Below are positions 40,442-50,072 of a DNA stretch of 64,000 nt, piece after piece (the first letter of the stretch is position 1; the number at the start of each line of letters is the position of its first letter). The DNA lies in assembly GCA_004153385.1 (NCBI GenBank), contig SDAL01000004.1, positions 124,001-188,000 of the forward strand, given 5' to 3'. The notes under the pieces are model-generated. The model worked only from the letters and a program-made list of their open reading frames with translations, was not told the DNA's origin and searched no databases. A program made the position numbers and the translations under genes. The stretch comes from Paracoccaceae bacterium (GTDB lineage Bacteria; Pseudomonadota; Alphaproteobacteria; Rhodobacterales; Rhodobacteraceae).

Positions 40442-43400
40442 TTAGTAGTCCTTCTCGACAAACAGCCCGATACCGCTGTTGCCATCCGACCCGACACTGC
40501 CACGCGCAGTCACACTATCGGAGATATCAAGGTTCAGGTGGATTTCCGTCTGCCCGCCTGTGCCCAGCTCCACATCGGTGTATAGCTTGTCAGAGATGTA
40601 TTTGCCTGCCGTCACGGTGGCGTTGCCCTCGTCATCTGTGCCCACGTTCAGATCATCCAGACCGGTGCTGTTGCGCAGCCGCGACATGATCCCGTTATCG
40701 TTGCGCCCCGCAAGCGTTGCCACTGCGGATGCAAGCTGCGCGGCCTGCAACGCGGAGATGTTTTCCAGCCCACGACCAAAGAGCAACTGCGCCAAAACCT
40801 CTTCTTGCGGCAATTCTGGGGCCGAACTGACAGACAGCTCCGGCTCGTTTGCATCGCCGTAGATCGAGAGGGTGATGGCATAGTCGCTTTTCGTCGTGGT
40901 CGCGGCAAAGTTGATATAGGGCACGAAATTGCCCTGAAGCGAGATCGACCCCTGATCAAGGGTGAACCGCTGGGTCAGCACGTCCAGCCGCCCGCGCACC
41001 AGATCGAATGTCCCGATGGGAACGATATTGGCCGTGGTGCCGGTCAGGCGCAATTCGCCGCCCAACTCCGCATCCAGACCGCGCCCACGCACAAAGATCT
41101 GGTTGGGGGCACGGATTGTGATGTCCAGCGGATAAACCGCACCGCCACCCGAACCGCTCTCGCCGCCGCCGGTATCTTTTAGCAGGCCTGCGCGTTCGCG
41201 CGTCTGGCGGGTCTGGGCGGATTCCGCGACGTGATCAATATCGGGAATATCCTCAATCCCGCCCAATCCGGTGGATGGCACACGAATCTCCGTATCTGCC
41301 AGCGCCAGATCACCGGTGATACGCGCGCCGCCCGTCAGGGCACCGTTCACACCGATTTGCCCCGTAACACGGGTATCGTAAAGGTTGGGGTCGCGCAGGC
41401 GCGCACGATCAAGCGCGATGTTCAGCTGTGCGTTGAACGGCGCCGACAGCGTGATGGGACCGGTCACAGACAGCCTGCCCCCATCCTCGAACCGTGCATT
41501 TGTATCAAGGTTCAGACGTCCGCCCGACAGATTGGCATTCACGGCCATATCCTGCAACGCCAGCCCCAAGGTAGGGGCCGACACCCGCAAGCCGCTGCCT
41601 GAAATCGTGCCGCTCAGCGAATTAAGCGCAAGCGGCCCGTTGAGCGCCAGATCGAACTGCAACGGCCCTTCGACCGAGCGCGGCTCGATAAACGCATTGG
41701 CCAGCGCCGATTGCGTCGATCCGTTGAGACGCAGGTTTGCTTTGGCGAAATTGGACGCAAGCGTGCCCGACACCGCCGCCCGCGTATTTGCCGGACCGGT
41801 TGCATTGATGTCCAGCGCATATTGCGTGCCATTGTCGCGAACCTGACCGTTCACGCTGACTGCGCCGGGAAAACCCGGAGCCAAAAGCGCAAGGTTGTTC
41901 AGGCGTGCGTTCATGTCGATCTGGCGATTTCCATCGGCGATGCGCCCTTTTGCGCTGGCCGTCAGCTGCGGGTTGTTCAGTTGGAAATCCTGCAACTGGA
42001 TTGTCGTGCCGTTCTGAAGCGCCTGCACCTGCAGAACCGTTTGCCCCGCCAGCAACCGGTCTGCCTGCGACTGCCCGATACCAAGGTTGTTGGTCGTGGC
42101 GCGCAGGTCGATCTGGTTGCCATCCGCGCCCGCGCTAAGCGTAGCGGTTGCATTCAAACGGCCGCGATATCCACCGCCCAGCCCCGACAGATCGCCATCA
42201 ACCTTGGCGTTGATCTGGCCTGCGCCGTCAGCAATCTGGCCATCCGCGCTGGCGGTCAGATGCGGATTGTCGACATTGAGCTGGTTGATCGTGATCTGGC
42301 CGTCTTTTTCAAGCACATCCAGATCGATCACCGTGCGTCCCGACATCAGGCGGTCCGCCTGTGCCTGACCGATCGATACGTTCTGGCCGATCGCGTTCAT
42401 CTTTACACGCCGACCCTCATCGCTTTCAGTATAGCTGGCCTCGGTGGTCACCGAGCCACCATAGCCCGCGCCAAGCACAGACAGATCGGCCCGCGCGGTT
42501 GCGTCAATCTGGCTGCGCCCCGTGGCCAGCGTGCCCGACGCCTGCGCGGTCAATGCGCGTGCATCGGCGGTGAACGAGCGCAATGTTATGCCCGTCTCAT
42601 CACGTTTGGCCGACAGGGTGATTTTGGATGTGCCGGCAAGGGCTGCATCCGCCTGTGGTTGGCCCACCGTCAGATCCTGACCGGTCAGATCGATATTGGC
42701 ATCGAATGCACCGGCAAGCGCTGTGAACGTGCCGTCGACATCACCGCGCACGGACCCCGACAGCGGCCGTCCGGACACCCCCGACAGGCGCGACAGATCA
42801 TCATGGCGTATGGTGGCCTTGGTGGCGATATCCAGCCCCTTGGCGAGGTCCTGAAACTGGACCTGTCCCTCGACACCGTAATCGCGTCCGATGGCGCGCA
42901 GCTGCGACAGGCGCAAGGGCGCGCCTTTCTGCCACGAGAACACCGTCTTGGCGGTCAGGAACGGCCCCACAGCCTCTGCCAGATCAGGATCGGACATTTC
43001 GATCCCGGTGCCGTTGATCAATACGCTTCCGTCCACCGCCGGATCCTGTCCGGTGTTCTGTGTGATCTGTCCGGATCCTTCCAGCCGCACTTCCTTTAGC
43101 GCCATGGACTGTGTCACCAGCTGCGCCACCTGCCCCTTCAGGCTCCAGCCATCCCCCTGACTGCGATCATACGACAGCTTCAGCGCCGCATTGGCCAATG
43201 TGGTCTCGCCGCCGGACACAGGCAACACCACCTGCTCGCCCGACGCCAGTCCGACATTCACATCCAGATCGATCACATCGGGCATCCGTGAGGGAAGCAA
43301 GATCACAGATCCGTGCAGATCGACCGCCTCTGCCTTCATATCCAGCTGGCTCAATTCGATACCGCCGCTGGGTTTCAACGCCCCTTCCACATCAAGGCGC

Positions 43401-44344
43401 ACATCATTGCCAAAGAAGCTATGGTACTGCGCATCCAGCATGGGTGTAAGATCGCCGGACAGTTTCACGACAAAGGTCTTGTCGGGCGCGGTGCCTGCGG
43501 GGGCCTCTTCGGGCACCCGATCTGCAAGGCTCACCTTGCCTGTCAAACGCTGCTGACCATCCGTGGCCAAGGAAATATCGGCGCTGAAATCGCTCAACGG
43601 TCCGTCGCCCGCCACAGCCAGCGTGACCGGCGGCTCGCCCGGCAATCCGATAAGGCCGGACACAAGCCCGCCCTGCCCCTCTTGCGCAAGCAGATCGACC
43701 GACAGCGCCTGCGTATCGTTTTCATAGCTCGCCTTGAGCGAGAACTCCCCCGATACATCGTCGGTGCGTGTGATATTCAGTTCAGCCTGACCATCGCCGC
43801 CCGCCAGCCGGACAGAGCCATTGGCCGAAAACTCCAGCGGTTGGCCGATGACCGTCTTGCCAAGCGTCACCTTCTTCACATCCAGCTTGCCGACATCAAT
43901 CGACACCGGCAATTCGGGCAGCGAGAACGGCTTGGCCTCTGCCGGCGGAAGATCCACGCCCTCAGCCGGTTCCGGCAGGCGTGATAGCTCGATCTCGTCG
44001 GCGGATAATTCCTTGATATCCACCTCGCCCCGCAGCAAGGCAGAGCGGTTCCATTGCAGGCCCGCATTGCGGATGACCAGCCAAGGGCCTTTGCTGTCGG
44101 ATATGGTGAGGGTTTCAAAAGTGGCGCGCGACGAAAGCGCGCCCTTGAACCCGTCAAGCCGGATCGTGCGCCCCTCACCGGAGAGTTTATCCTCGATCAG
44201 GCCGGTCAGGTAGGATCTGTCACGGTCGGATTGGGCGGGGGCTGCGGCCCCTGCGGGCGCAGATGTATCCGCGCCGGTGGCATCTTGTGCAAACCCGGTC
44301 ATGGGCCACAAAACGATGAATACGATTGCGAGTTTCTTAATCAT
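40442..44344 (-). CDS. tamB: Translocation and assembly module protein TamB
   Basis: Large periplasm-spanning AsmA-like protein (1300 residues) anchored in the inner membrane that works with TamA in outer-membrane protein insertion and phospholipid transport. An N-terminal signal/anchor is followed by a long beta-repeat body with many motifs of the type GQAQADRLMSGRTVIDLDVL and GIGQSQADRLLAGQTVLQVQ. The C-terminal DUF490 domain has IFVRGRGLDAELGGELRLTG, GRLDVLTQRFTLDQGSISLQ and VGSDGNSGIGLFVEKDY. The start overlaps the tamA stop by one base. Confidence 0.92.
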   Translation of the reverse strand: MIKKLAIVFIVLWPMTGFAQDATGADTSAPAGAAAPAQSDRDRSYLTGLIEDKLSGEGRTIRLDGFKGALSSRATFETLTISDSKGPWLVIRNAGLQWNRSALLRGEVDIKELSADEIELSRLPEPAEGVDLPPAEAKPFSLPELPVSIDVGKLDVKKVTLGKTVIGQPLEFSANGSVRLAGGDGQAELNITRTDDVSGEFSLKASYENDTQALSVDLLAQEGQGGLVSGLIGLPGEPPVTLAVAGDGPLSDFSADISLATDGQQRLTGKVSLADRVPEEAPAGTAPDKTFVVKLSGDLTPMLDAQYHSFFGNDVRLDVEGALKPSGGIELSQLDMKAEAVDLHGSVILLPSRMPDVIDLDVNVGLASGEQVVLPVSGGETTLANAALKLSYDRSQGDGWSLKGQVAQLVTQSMALKEVRLEGSGQITQNTGQDPAVDGSVLINGTGIEMSDPDLAEAVGPFLTAKTVFSWQKGAPLRLSQLRAIGRDYGVEGQVQFQDLAKGLDIATKATIRHDDLSRLSGVSGRPLSGSVRGDVDGTFTALAGAFDANIDLTGQDLTVGQPQADAALAGTSKITLSAKRDETGITLRSFTADARALTAQASGTLATGRSQIDATARADLSVLGAGYGGSVTTEASYTESDEGRRVKMNAIGQNVSIGQAQADRLMSGRTVIDLDVLEKDGQITINQLNVDNPHLTASADGQIADGAGQINAKVDGDLSGLGGGYRGRLNATATLSAGADGNQIDLRATTNNLGIGQSQADRLLAGQTVLQVQALQNGTTIQLQDFQLNNPQLTASAKGRIADGNRQIDMNARLNNLALLAPGFPGAVSVNGQVRDNGTQYALDINATGPANTRAAVSGTLASNFAKANLRLNGSTQSALANAFIEPRSVEGPLQFDLALNGPLALNSLSGTISGSGLRVSAPTLGLALQDMAVNANLSGGRLNLDTNARFEDGGRLSVTGPITLSAPFNAQLNIALDRARLRDPNLYDTRVTGQIGVNGALTGGARITGDLALADTEIRVPSTGLGGIEDIPDIDHVAESAQTRQTRERAGLLKDTGGGESGSGGGAVYPLDITIRAPNQIFVRGRGLDAELGGELRLTGTTANIVPIGTFDLVRGRLDVLTQRFTLDQGSISLQGNFVPYINFAATTTKSDYAITLSIYGDANEPELSVSSAPELPQEEVLAQLLFGRGLENISALQAAQLASAVATLAGRNDNGIMSRLRNSTGLDDLNVGTDDEGNATVTAGKYISDKLYTDVELGTGGQTEIHLNLDISDSVTARGSVGSDGNSGIGLFVEKDY

Positions 44345-46155
44345 TAAAATGCCTGCCCCAAGCCAACATACAGCTGGATCCCGTCGCCTGTGTCACCATC
44401 AACCGGCCCGGCCACATCAAGACGGATCGGACCGATACCGGTTTTATATCGCAACCCTAGCCCTGCACCCGAATGCCAGTCGCCATCGCCATCGGCTGCA
44501 ACATAGCCCGCGTCATAAAACGCCACCGCCCCGATTGACTCTGTGATGCCGGCGCGGAACTCGCCTGAAAAGCCGACAAACTCTGTCCCGCCGGTTTTCA
44601 GCGTGCCATTGTCAAGCTGCTCGACGCCCAAAGATTGGTACGGCTGGCCGCGCACGGTGCCGCCACCGCCGGAATAAAACAGATAATTACGCGGCGTTTC
44701 TTCCAGATCGGAGCCGACAACACTGCCAAACTGGAACCGCCCCGCCATGACATACCGGTCATCACTGCCAAAACCGTAATAGCTGCGCACATCGCCCGTG
44801 GCCTGCAAGCCCGTGCCGGTCTGGCTGTTCAGCCCCACAAACGGCGTCACGCCAAGCTTGGCATAATATCCGCCTGTGGCATCGGTCGCGCTGTCGCGGG
44901 TGTCGACCGTCAGCGTTCCGGGCAGGGCGATCTGGCTGAAATAACTGTTGCCACTATCGTCTGTCACCTTCGAAAAGCTGTATTTCACTCCCAGCTCGCC
45001 GGTGATTTCCTTGCTGAAATACTGCGTAACACCAAAGCCGAGGTTGCCGGTATCCTCGTCGTAGTCTTCCTCTGACAGACGTGCCACGCCGCCTTCAAGA
45101 TAGGCCGAGGTATCAGCGCCGAAGGTCGCTGGCCGATCCAGACGCGCGCCCAGCGAATAATCCGTACCGCCGCTTGACCCGCCAATGCCCGACACTTCGG
45201 CATCAATCCGCAACCGCTCGGCCCCGCCCAGCAGGTTGCGATGCATCCAGTAGCCAGACAGCGTCAAACCGTCGACAGTTTCGTATTCGATCCCTGCGCC
45301 CAGCCTGCGGGTTTTGTTTTCTACGACCCCCAAAGTGTAATCCAGAGAATTATCGGGGTTGAGCGTCTCGGCCTCGGTAAATGTGGTGGAGCTGAACACA
45401 CCCGCACGGCGCAGACGCGTACGCACCAGTTCCAGTTCATCGGGATCGAACACCTCGCCCTCGGGGAAGCCTGCGATCTTGCGCAAACGGCGCGGGTCCA
45501 TCCGCTCGTAGCCCTCAATGGTCAGATCGCCGAATGTCACCTTCGGCCCCGGCGCCAGCGCAATGCTGGAGGCCAAGGTATTGGAGCGGTGGTCTGCGGT
45601 AATTTTCTGGCCGGCCACATTGGCTTTGGCATGGCCCGCATCGCGCCATCCGTCCACCGCGCCCTGCGCCGTCTCGCGGATCACGCTGGTACGTGCCGTC
45701 TGACCGCGCTTGTAACCGTCGGGCAGCTCCGTGCCCTTGGCCACAGGGGCGATATCTGCCTGTGAAAACGTAAACTTGGGGCCGGGATCAACGCTGATCG
45801 TGATCGAACGGATCGCATCGGGCGCATCAAGTGGCGCGATATTCGCCGCCTCGCGACCGTTCACAAGAATGGAGATATTGGGAGAGTAAAACCCCTGATC
45901 GTAGAGTGCGGCCAGCAAACGGGCATAATCGGCGCGGGCAGAGCCGAAAAGATCCTGTGCATCAACGGCGGCGTCTTCGTCTTTTGCCTCTTGTGTGGCC
46001 CCGACCGTTAGCGACGCGGACCGCAGCGCTTCTGTCAGATCCTTATCTCCGCCTGCAACGTTGAAAGAGAGCGTGTCTTGCGCGAAACCCGCACCGCCCA
46101 AGAGCGACAGGATCGCGCCCGCCACTAAAACTTTTGTTCCACGCACTACGCTCAC
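44344..46155 (-). CDS. tamA: Translocation and assembly module outer-membrane protein TamA
   Basis: 603-residue Omp85-family outer-membrane beta-barrel with N-terminal POTRA domains. The signal peptide ends near GAGFAQD. POTRA-like blocks are ITISVDPGPKFTFSQADIAP and KVTFGDLTIEGYERMDPRRL. The barrel shows the conserved YLFYSGGGGTVRGQPYQSLG (the VRGF/Y loop of Omp85 proteins) and the C-terminal strand GIQLYVGLGQAF ending in Phe. The GTG start at 46155 is tentative; another GTG lies three codons later. Forms an operon with tamB. Confidence 0.92.
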   Translation of the reverse strand: MSVVRGTKVLVAGAILSLLGGAGFAQDTLSFNVAGGDKDLTEALRSASLTVGATQEAKDEDAAVDAQDLFGSARADYARLLAALYDQGFYSPNISILVNGREAANIAPLDAPDAIRSITISVDPGPKFTFSQADIAPVAKGTELPDGYKRGQTARTSVIRETAQGAVDGWRDAGHAKANVAGQKITADHRSNTLASSIALAPGPKVTFGDLTIEGYERMDPRRLRKIAGFPEGEVFDPDELELVRTRLRRAGVFSSTTFTEAETLNPDNSLDYTLGVVENKTRRLGAGIEYETVDGLTLSGYWMHRNLLGGAERLRIDAEVSGIGGSSGGTDYSLGARLDRPATFGADTSAYLEGGVARLSEEDYDEDTGNLGFGVTQYFSKEITGELGVKYSFSKVTDDSGNSYFSQIALPGTLTVDTRDSATDATGGYYAKLGVTPFVGLNSQTGTGLQATGDVRSYYGFGSDDRYVMAGRFQFGSVVGSDLEETPRNYLFYSGGGGTVRGQPYQSLGVEQLDNGTLKTGGTEFVGFSGEFRAGITESIGAVAFYDAGYVAADGDGDWHSGAGLGLRYKTGIGPIRLDVAGPVDGDTGDGIQLYVGLGQAF

Positions 46156-46383
46156 CCTACTCGCCCGATTTTCTTTTCACAGTTGCAGCAAAACGGATAA
46201 ATTTCCAGTGTTGAGAGTCTCTGCGCGCAATGTTTCGGGTTCAAATCCGCGATATATCGCGGCTGTTGTTTTATAGTGACGATGCACCACCCGACCGCGG
46301 CTGCCCCTTATACGGGGATAGGGCGACAAGGTCCGTGCCATCCCCTTGGGCCAGCCCCCGCTTTCCGGCGGCTCAGGTCCGGA

Positions 46384-46902
46384 TCAGGTGCGAAAAATAA
46401 GGCCCATCGGTGTATCAAGGTAAACCGCCAGCCAGCGGGTGTAGGGACGCGGATCGCGGTGGATATCGCGCGCCAGGTCCGCCAGTTCAACCCAGCGGGT
46501 TGCCGACACCTCTGCGGGGTCGGGCTGCAAGGTCATCGTCTCGTTGGCTTGGGCCACAAAAATATCAACGACCTCGTGCTCGATCAGGCCACAGCCCACA
46601 TCGGCACGGTATTCCAGCCGCTGGGTGTGAACAGGGGCCAGTCCGGTGATACCCAGTTCTTCGTGCAAACGGCGCGTGGCACAATCGCGCGGGTCTTCCC
46701 CCCATCTTGGATGGGTGCAGCATGTGTTGGCCCACAACCCTGCGGAATGATATTTGCCTGTGGCGCGCTGCTGGACCAGCACCTGAGTGCCGCGCATGAC
46801 AAACACCGATACGGCCTTGTGACGCAGCCCCAAACGATGCACGGCCAGCTTCTCAACCGCCACAAGGTCATCGCCGCGCCACGCGGGGATCATCTCGTCC
46901 AT
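46384..46902 (-). CDS. idi: Isopentenyl-diphosphate delta-isomerase, type I
   Basis: Nudix-fold enzyme of 172 residues that interconverts isopentenyl and dimethylallyl diphosphate for isoprenoids and carotenoids. Catalytic Cys block AGLWANTCCTHPRWGED, Nudix region RDCATRRLHEELGI, and LIEHEVVDIFVAQANETMTL with the catalytic Glu region. Length matches bacterial Idi-1. Same strand as secB, 110 bp downstream with a hairpin between, so it may have its own promoter. Type I Idi often accompanies carotenoid-making Rhodobacterales. Confidence 0.92.
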   Translation of the reverse strand: MDEMIPAWRGDDLVAVEKLAVHRLGLRHKAVSVFVMRGTQVLVQQRATGKYHSAGLWANTCCTHPRWGEDPRDCATRRLHEELGITGLAPVHTQRLEYRADVGCGLIEHEVVDIFVAQANETMTLQPDPAEVSATRWVELADLARDIHRDPRPYTRWLAVYLDTPMGLIFRT

Positions 46903-46921
46903 TACAGATCCTTATATGTAA

Positions 46922-46952
46922 ACGCCGCCGCAAGCGTGGCTTGTGGCGGCGT
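46922..46952 (-). terminator. Hairpin terminator after secB
   Basis: 14-bp arms at 46922-46935 and 46939-46952 (one G-T pair) around GTG; TTT follows on the minus strand. Short T-run, so termination may be partial. Confidence 0.6.
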
Positions 46953-47012
46953 AGAATGGTCGCAAAGCAAGGGCAGACAGCCTCTACCGCCTGCCCCCCT
47001 TGGTCACGGCTC

Positions 47013-47546
47013 TCAGTTCGGCTGTTGTGTCGTATCGGCTTGCTGCGCCTCGGCACGGCGGGCCAGTTCGGCCCGGTACAGCTGTACGAAATCAACCATA
47101 TCGAGATTGAACGGCGGGAAGCCACCATCACGGGTTACATCCGACACGATGCGGCGCACGAAGGGGAACAACTGGCGCGGGCATTCGATCAACAGGAAAG
47201 GGTGGATCTGATCGGCCGGCACACCTTCGATGTGGAAAATTCCGCCATAATCAAGCTCCAGAAGGTATAGCGGCGTCTCGTTGCCCTTGTTTTTCGAGGT
47301 CACCTTGAATTTGCAGATCACCTCGTACTGGTTTTCAACCTGACGTCGCTTGGCATCAAGGCTCACCTGAACCTGCATTTCGGGCTGGACGTCGGACGAT
47401 TGCAACCCCTTTTGCGCCACCATATTCTCGAACGACATATCCCGCACATATTGCGCGAGGATTTTCATCTTCATCGCTTGTTGCTGCTGGGTCTGCTCGC
47501 CGTTCTGGGCTTCGGGGGCGGCTGTGCCGTTGGTCTCTTCGCTCAT
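47013..47546 (-). CDS. secB: Protein-export chaperone SecB
   Basis: Cytosolic tetrameric chaperone that keeps preproteins unfolded and hands them to SecA; 177 residues. Core blocks: ILAQYVRDMSFENMVAQKGL, KFKVTSKNKGNETPLYLLEL, DYGGIFHIEGVPADQIHPFL, and IECPRQLFPFVRRIVSDVTR with GGFPPFNLDMVDFVQLY. The Gln-rich N-terminal (QNGEQTQQQQ) and C-terminal (AQQADTTQQP) tails are variable in the family. 56 bp after fxsA on the same strand. Confidence 0.95.
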   Translation of the reverse strand: MSEETNGTAAPEAQNGEQTQQQQAMKMKILAQYVRDMSFENMVAQKGLQSSDVQPEMQVQVSLDAKRRQVENQYEVICKFKVTSKNKGNETPLYLLELDYGGIFHIEGVPADQIHPFLLIECPRQLFPFVRRIVSDVTRDGGFPPFNLDMVDFVQLYRAELARRAEAQQADTTQQPN

Positions 47547-47602
47547 ATTTTACTGCTCCTGTTGGACTTTGCAAAAATCTCTAGCACCCGCGGCGCTTCG
47601 GC

Positions 47603-48148
47603 TCAATGCTGTGTCCAACCGGAATTGCCCGGCCGTGGCGGCGTTTCATCGGAAATTTCTTCATATTCGCCGTCAATGACGGTGGGGCCATGTCCACGCG
47701 GGGGCGAGGCAGGGTTGGGGCGCGGCCCACCCGGACCGTGGCCGCCCATGCCAGCGGGGTTCGGGCCACGCGGTGCGCCCCCCCCCATCTGGAAGCTCTG
47801 GACCTTGACCCGTTGGGCCACTTGCTTGAGCACCATGTCCCGCACCTTCGGCACCAGAAGCAACAGTCCGCATGTGTCGGTGAAAAAGCCCGGCGTTAGC
47901 AACAAAGCCCCTGCGAAAAGGATCATCGCACCATGGGCCAAAGGCTGGCTGGGGTCCCCGAGCTCCGCCATCGAACGTCGCAGATCATTCAAGGCGCGCG
48001 CGCCCTGACTGCGCACCAGCGATGTGCCAGCGACGGCTGTAATAATCACAATGGCCAGCGTCGGCCACAGGCCGATCAAACCGCCCACCTGAATGAACAG
48101 GCCGATTTCGATCAACGGGACCAGAAGAAAGGCCAGAAAGATCCACAT
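47603..48148 (-). CDS. fxsA: FxsA family membrane protein
   Basis: 181-residue cytoplasmic-membrane protein. The FxsA domain (1-125) opens MWIFLAFLLVPLIEIGLFIQ and contains VGGLIGLWPTLAIVIITAVA and LLLTPGFFTDTCGLLLLVPK. The C-terminal tail is Gly/Pro-rich (APRGPNPAGMGGHGPGGPRP), probably disordered, and ends with an acidic GEYEEISDETPPR segment. In E. coli FxsA overproduction relieves F-exclusion of phage T7; its normal role is not known. Divergent from the Tim44-domain gene. Confidence 0.88.
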   Translation of the reverse strand: MWIFLAFLLVPLIEIGLFIQVGGLIGLWPTLAIVIITAVAGTSLVRSQGARALNDLRRSMAELGDPSQPLAHGAMILFAGALLLTPGFFTDTCGLLLLVPKVRDMVLKQVAQRVKVQSFQMGGGAPRGPNPAGMGGHGPGGPRPNPASPPRGHGPTVIDGEYEEISDETPPRPGNSGWTQH

Positions 48149-48281
48149 GGTTTATCCTTTTCTCTTCGTCAGTAATCGCCCCGAACATACCGATACTCGG
48201 TGGCATGGACTTGAACGCATCGGTATCTTACATATGTTCACATTGTCCGAAAACAAACCCGTCAGCCCCAAAGGGATTCAG

Positions 48282-48941
48282 ATGAACAACGCCGTCATTC
48301 AGCTCATCGTGCTTGCAGCGATCGCTATCTTTCTGATCTTACGGCTGAAAAGCGTATTGGGCACACGCGAAGGGTTTGAAAAAACGCCAGAGCCCGAAGA
48401 AACCGTCACACCGGTCAGCGAACGTAAATTCGAGGTGATCGAGGGTGGCCCGGACCGCGATATCATCGATCATGTGCCCGAAGGCTCGCCGTCGGCCGTG
48501 GCTTTGGGCCAGATGAAGCAGGCCGAGCCTTCTTTCGAGGTCGCAGGCTTCCTCAAGGGTGCGCGTGGTGCCTACGAGATGATCCTGATGGCTTTCGAAA
48601 CCGGCGATCTGGAAAAAATCCGCCCGTTCCTGTCTGCCGATGTCTTCAGCGCCTTCGAGGCCGCAATCGAACAGCGCAACGCGCGCGGCCTGACGGTTCA
48701 CGCCAATTTTCTGGGGCTGAACGATCTGGCCATGCAGGAGGCGACATTCAACACGGCCACGCAAGAGGCAGAGCTTTCCGTGCGCTTTGGCGCAGAGCTG
48801 ATCTCTGTCGCCAAGAACGAGGCAGGCGAGGTCGTCGAAGGCGATCCGAAATCCCCCCGCAAGCAGCGCGACATCTGGACATTTGCCCGCAAAATGGGTG
48901 CCGCAGATCCAAATTGGCAACTGGTTGCCACGGATGGCTGA
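48282..48941 (+). CDS. Tim44-like domain protein
   Basis: 219 residues. One N-terminal transmembrane segment, VIQLIVLAAIAIFLILRL (residues 4-21), a charged linker, then the Tim44/MBA1-like domain from about residue 85: FLKGARGAYEMILMAFETGD, LEKIRPFLSADVFSAFEAAI and late RDIWTFARKMGAADPNWQLV. In alphaproteobacteria (TimA) this protein is thought to work at the membrane, related to mitochondrial Tim44. The ATG at 48282 places the membrane helix at the N-terminus; upstream in-frame ATGs would cover the promoter. A hairpin terminator follows. Confidence 0.88.
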   Translation: MNNAVIQLIVLAAIAIFLILRLKSVLGTREGFEKTPEPEETVTPVSERKFEVIEGGPDRDIIDHVPEGSPSAVALGQMKQAEPSFEVAGFLKGARGAYEMILMAFETGDLEKIRPFLSADVFSAFEAAIEQRNARGLTVHANFLGLNDLAMQEATFNTATQEAELSVRFGAELISVAKNEAGEVVEGDPKSPRKQRDIWTFARKMGAADPNWQLVATDG

Positions 48942-48996
48942 CGATGTGTCGCTCCTCCTGCGTTCCGCCTGATTACATAGATTTGCGTATAACATG

Positions 48997-49022
48997 CGCC
49001 GCCCTCATGGGGGCGGCGTTTT
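48997..49022 (+). terminator. Rho-independent terminator after the Tim44-domain gene
   Basis: CGCCGCCC (48997-49004) and GGGCGGCG (49011-49018), 6-base loop, four T residues after the stem (49019-49022). Confidence 0.65.
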
Positions 49023-49050
49023 GCATGCGCACCAGCCATCGGGGGGCGTG

Positions 49051-49692
49051 ATGGGGCGCAAACGCAAACTAAGCCCCGAAGAACGGGATCTGTGGGGCCG
49101 CGTCGCCAAAACGACACAGCCCTATGATCCCAACCGGCGCAATCTGGCGGGCGAGTTTTCCAGCGCCATGCGCGCGGCGGATGAAATACCCCCACCCCCT
49201 GCTCAGGCACCACAAAAGCCCAAACCCGCGCCACCGCCAGCGCCGGTTGATCTGGGCAGGCTCCGGCTGGCTGGAAAGCCACCGCGCGGCCCGTGGTCGC
49301 ACACGCCTGTCGCAGCCTCCACCCACGTCCCGCCCGACCAGCCGCTGCGCATGGACCACAAGGCCCATCGCAATATGACGCGGGGCCGGATCAAACCCGA
49401 TGCGCGCATCGACCTGCACGGCATGACCCAAAGCGAAGCACATCCGGAGTTGATCCGCTTTATCCTGCGTGCCCAAGACCATGGGCACCGGCTGGTTCTG
49501 GTGATCACCGGCAAGGGCAAACAACGCGAGGATTGGGACCCGATCCCGCAACGAATGGGTGTTTTGCGCCATCAGGTGCCACAGTGGCTGCGCATCGCGC
49601 CGCTTGGCCCTGTGGTCATGCAGATATCGCAAGCGCATCAACGTCACGGGGGTGAAGGGGCATATTACGTCTATCTGCGTCGGCTGCGTTGA
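49051..49692 (+). CDS. Smr/MutS2 C-terminal domain protein
   Basis: 213 residues. The N-terminal half is Pro/Ala-rich (PPPPAQAPQKPKPAPPPAPV) and likely disordered. The C-terminal Smr domain has the LHG motif in DARIDLHGMTQSEAHPELIR and the GKG-type motif in RLVLVITGKGKQREDW, followed by PQWLRIAPLGPVVMQISQAH. Smr domains often nick nucleic acid, but the target is unknown here. The start is at ATG 49051; a terminator precedes it, so it is probably a separate unit. No mltA gene lies between this and the Tim44-domain gene. Confidence 0.88.
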   Translation: MGRKRKLSPEERDLWGRVAKTTQPYDPNRRNLAGEFSSAMRAADEIPPPPAQAPQKPKPAPPPAPVDLGRLRLAGKPPRGPWSHTPVAASTHVPPDQPLRMDHKAHRNMTRGRIKPDARIDLHGMTQSEAHPELIRFILRAQDHGHRLVLVITGKGKQREDWDPIPQRMGVLRHQVPQWLRIAPLGPVVMQISQAHQRHGGEGAYYVYLRRLR

Positions 49693-49967
49693 ATGCGCGC
49701 CCTTGCAGGCATCCGTCTTGCGAGGGCGCGTTTGGGCCGGCTTACGCGGATCTGGGGCCTGTGTAGACCGCGTGCCGCAGCAGACAAACCACAGCTCCGC
49801 CCGATGGTGCCCGCAAGATTGCCGCCCTCCCCCGAGCAGCTGCGCGCGCCGATGCGGCACAAACCTGCACGCAGGCCAGCGCGGCGCCCATCTTCCACAG
49901 ACCGGTTATCCGCCCATGCGTGTGGACCCGATAAGGGGAGCACGGCACAAGCCCACGCTCCATGAGA
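49693..49967. other. Intergenic, nothing coding recognised
   Basis: GC-rich stretch after the Smr gene; frames on both strands are compositionally biased and unsupported by ribosome binding sites. A heptanucleotide repeat follows it. Confidence 0.4.
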
Positions 49968-50015
49968 CACGGAGCACGGAGCACGGAGCACGGAGCACGG
50001 AGCACGGAGCACGGA
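49968..50015. repeat. Heptanucleotide tandem repeat (CACGGAG)n
   Basis: Six perfect copies of the 7-bp unit CACGGAG run from 49968 to 50009, then six bases of a seventh (50010-50015). It sits between convergent Smr and hslU, so no gene frame seems to be switched by it. Confidence 0.9.
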
Positions 50016-50072
50016 CGATATAGGCCGTAAGTGGTACGTAGTCAGGCATTTTCTGGCTACGCCACATGATAA

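Noticed and set aside
41711-43099. A 462-codon plus-strand open frame
   Set aside because: It is antisense to tamB, has arginine/histidine-rich translation typical of shadow frames in GC-rich DNA, and shows no family resemblance.
49968-50015. Possible CRISPR-like array
   Set aside because: The repeats are 7 bp and directly adjacent without spacers, so it is a simple tandem repeat.
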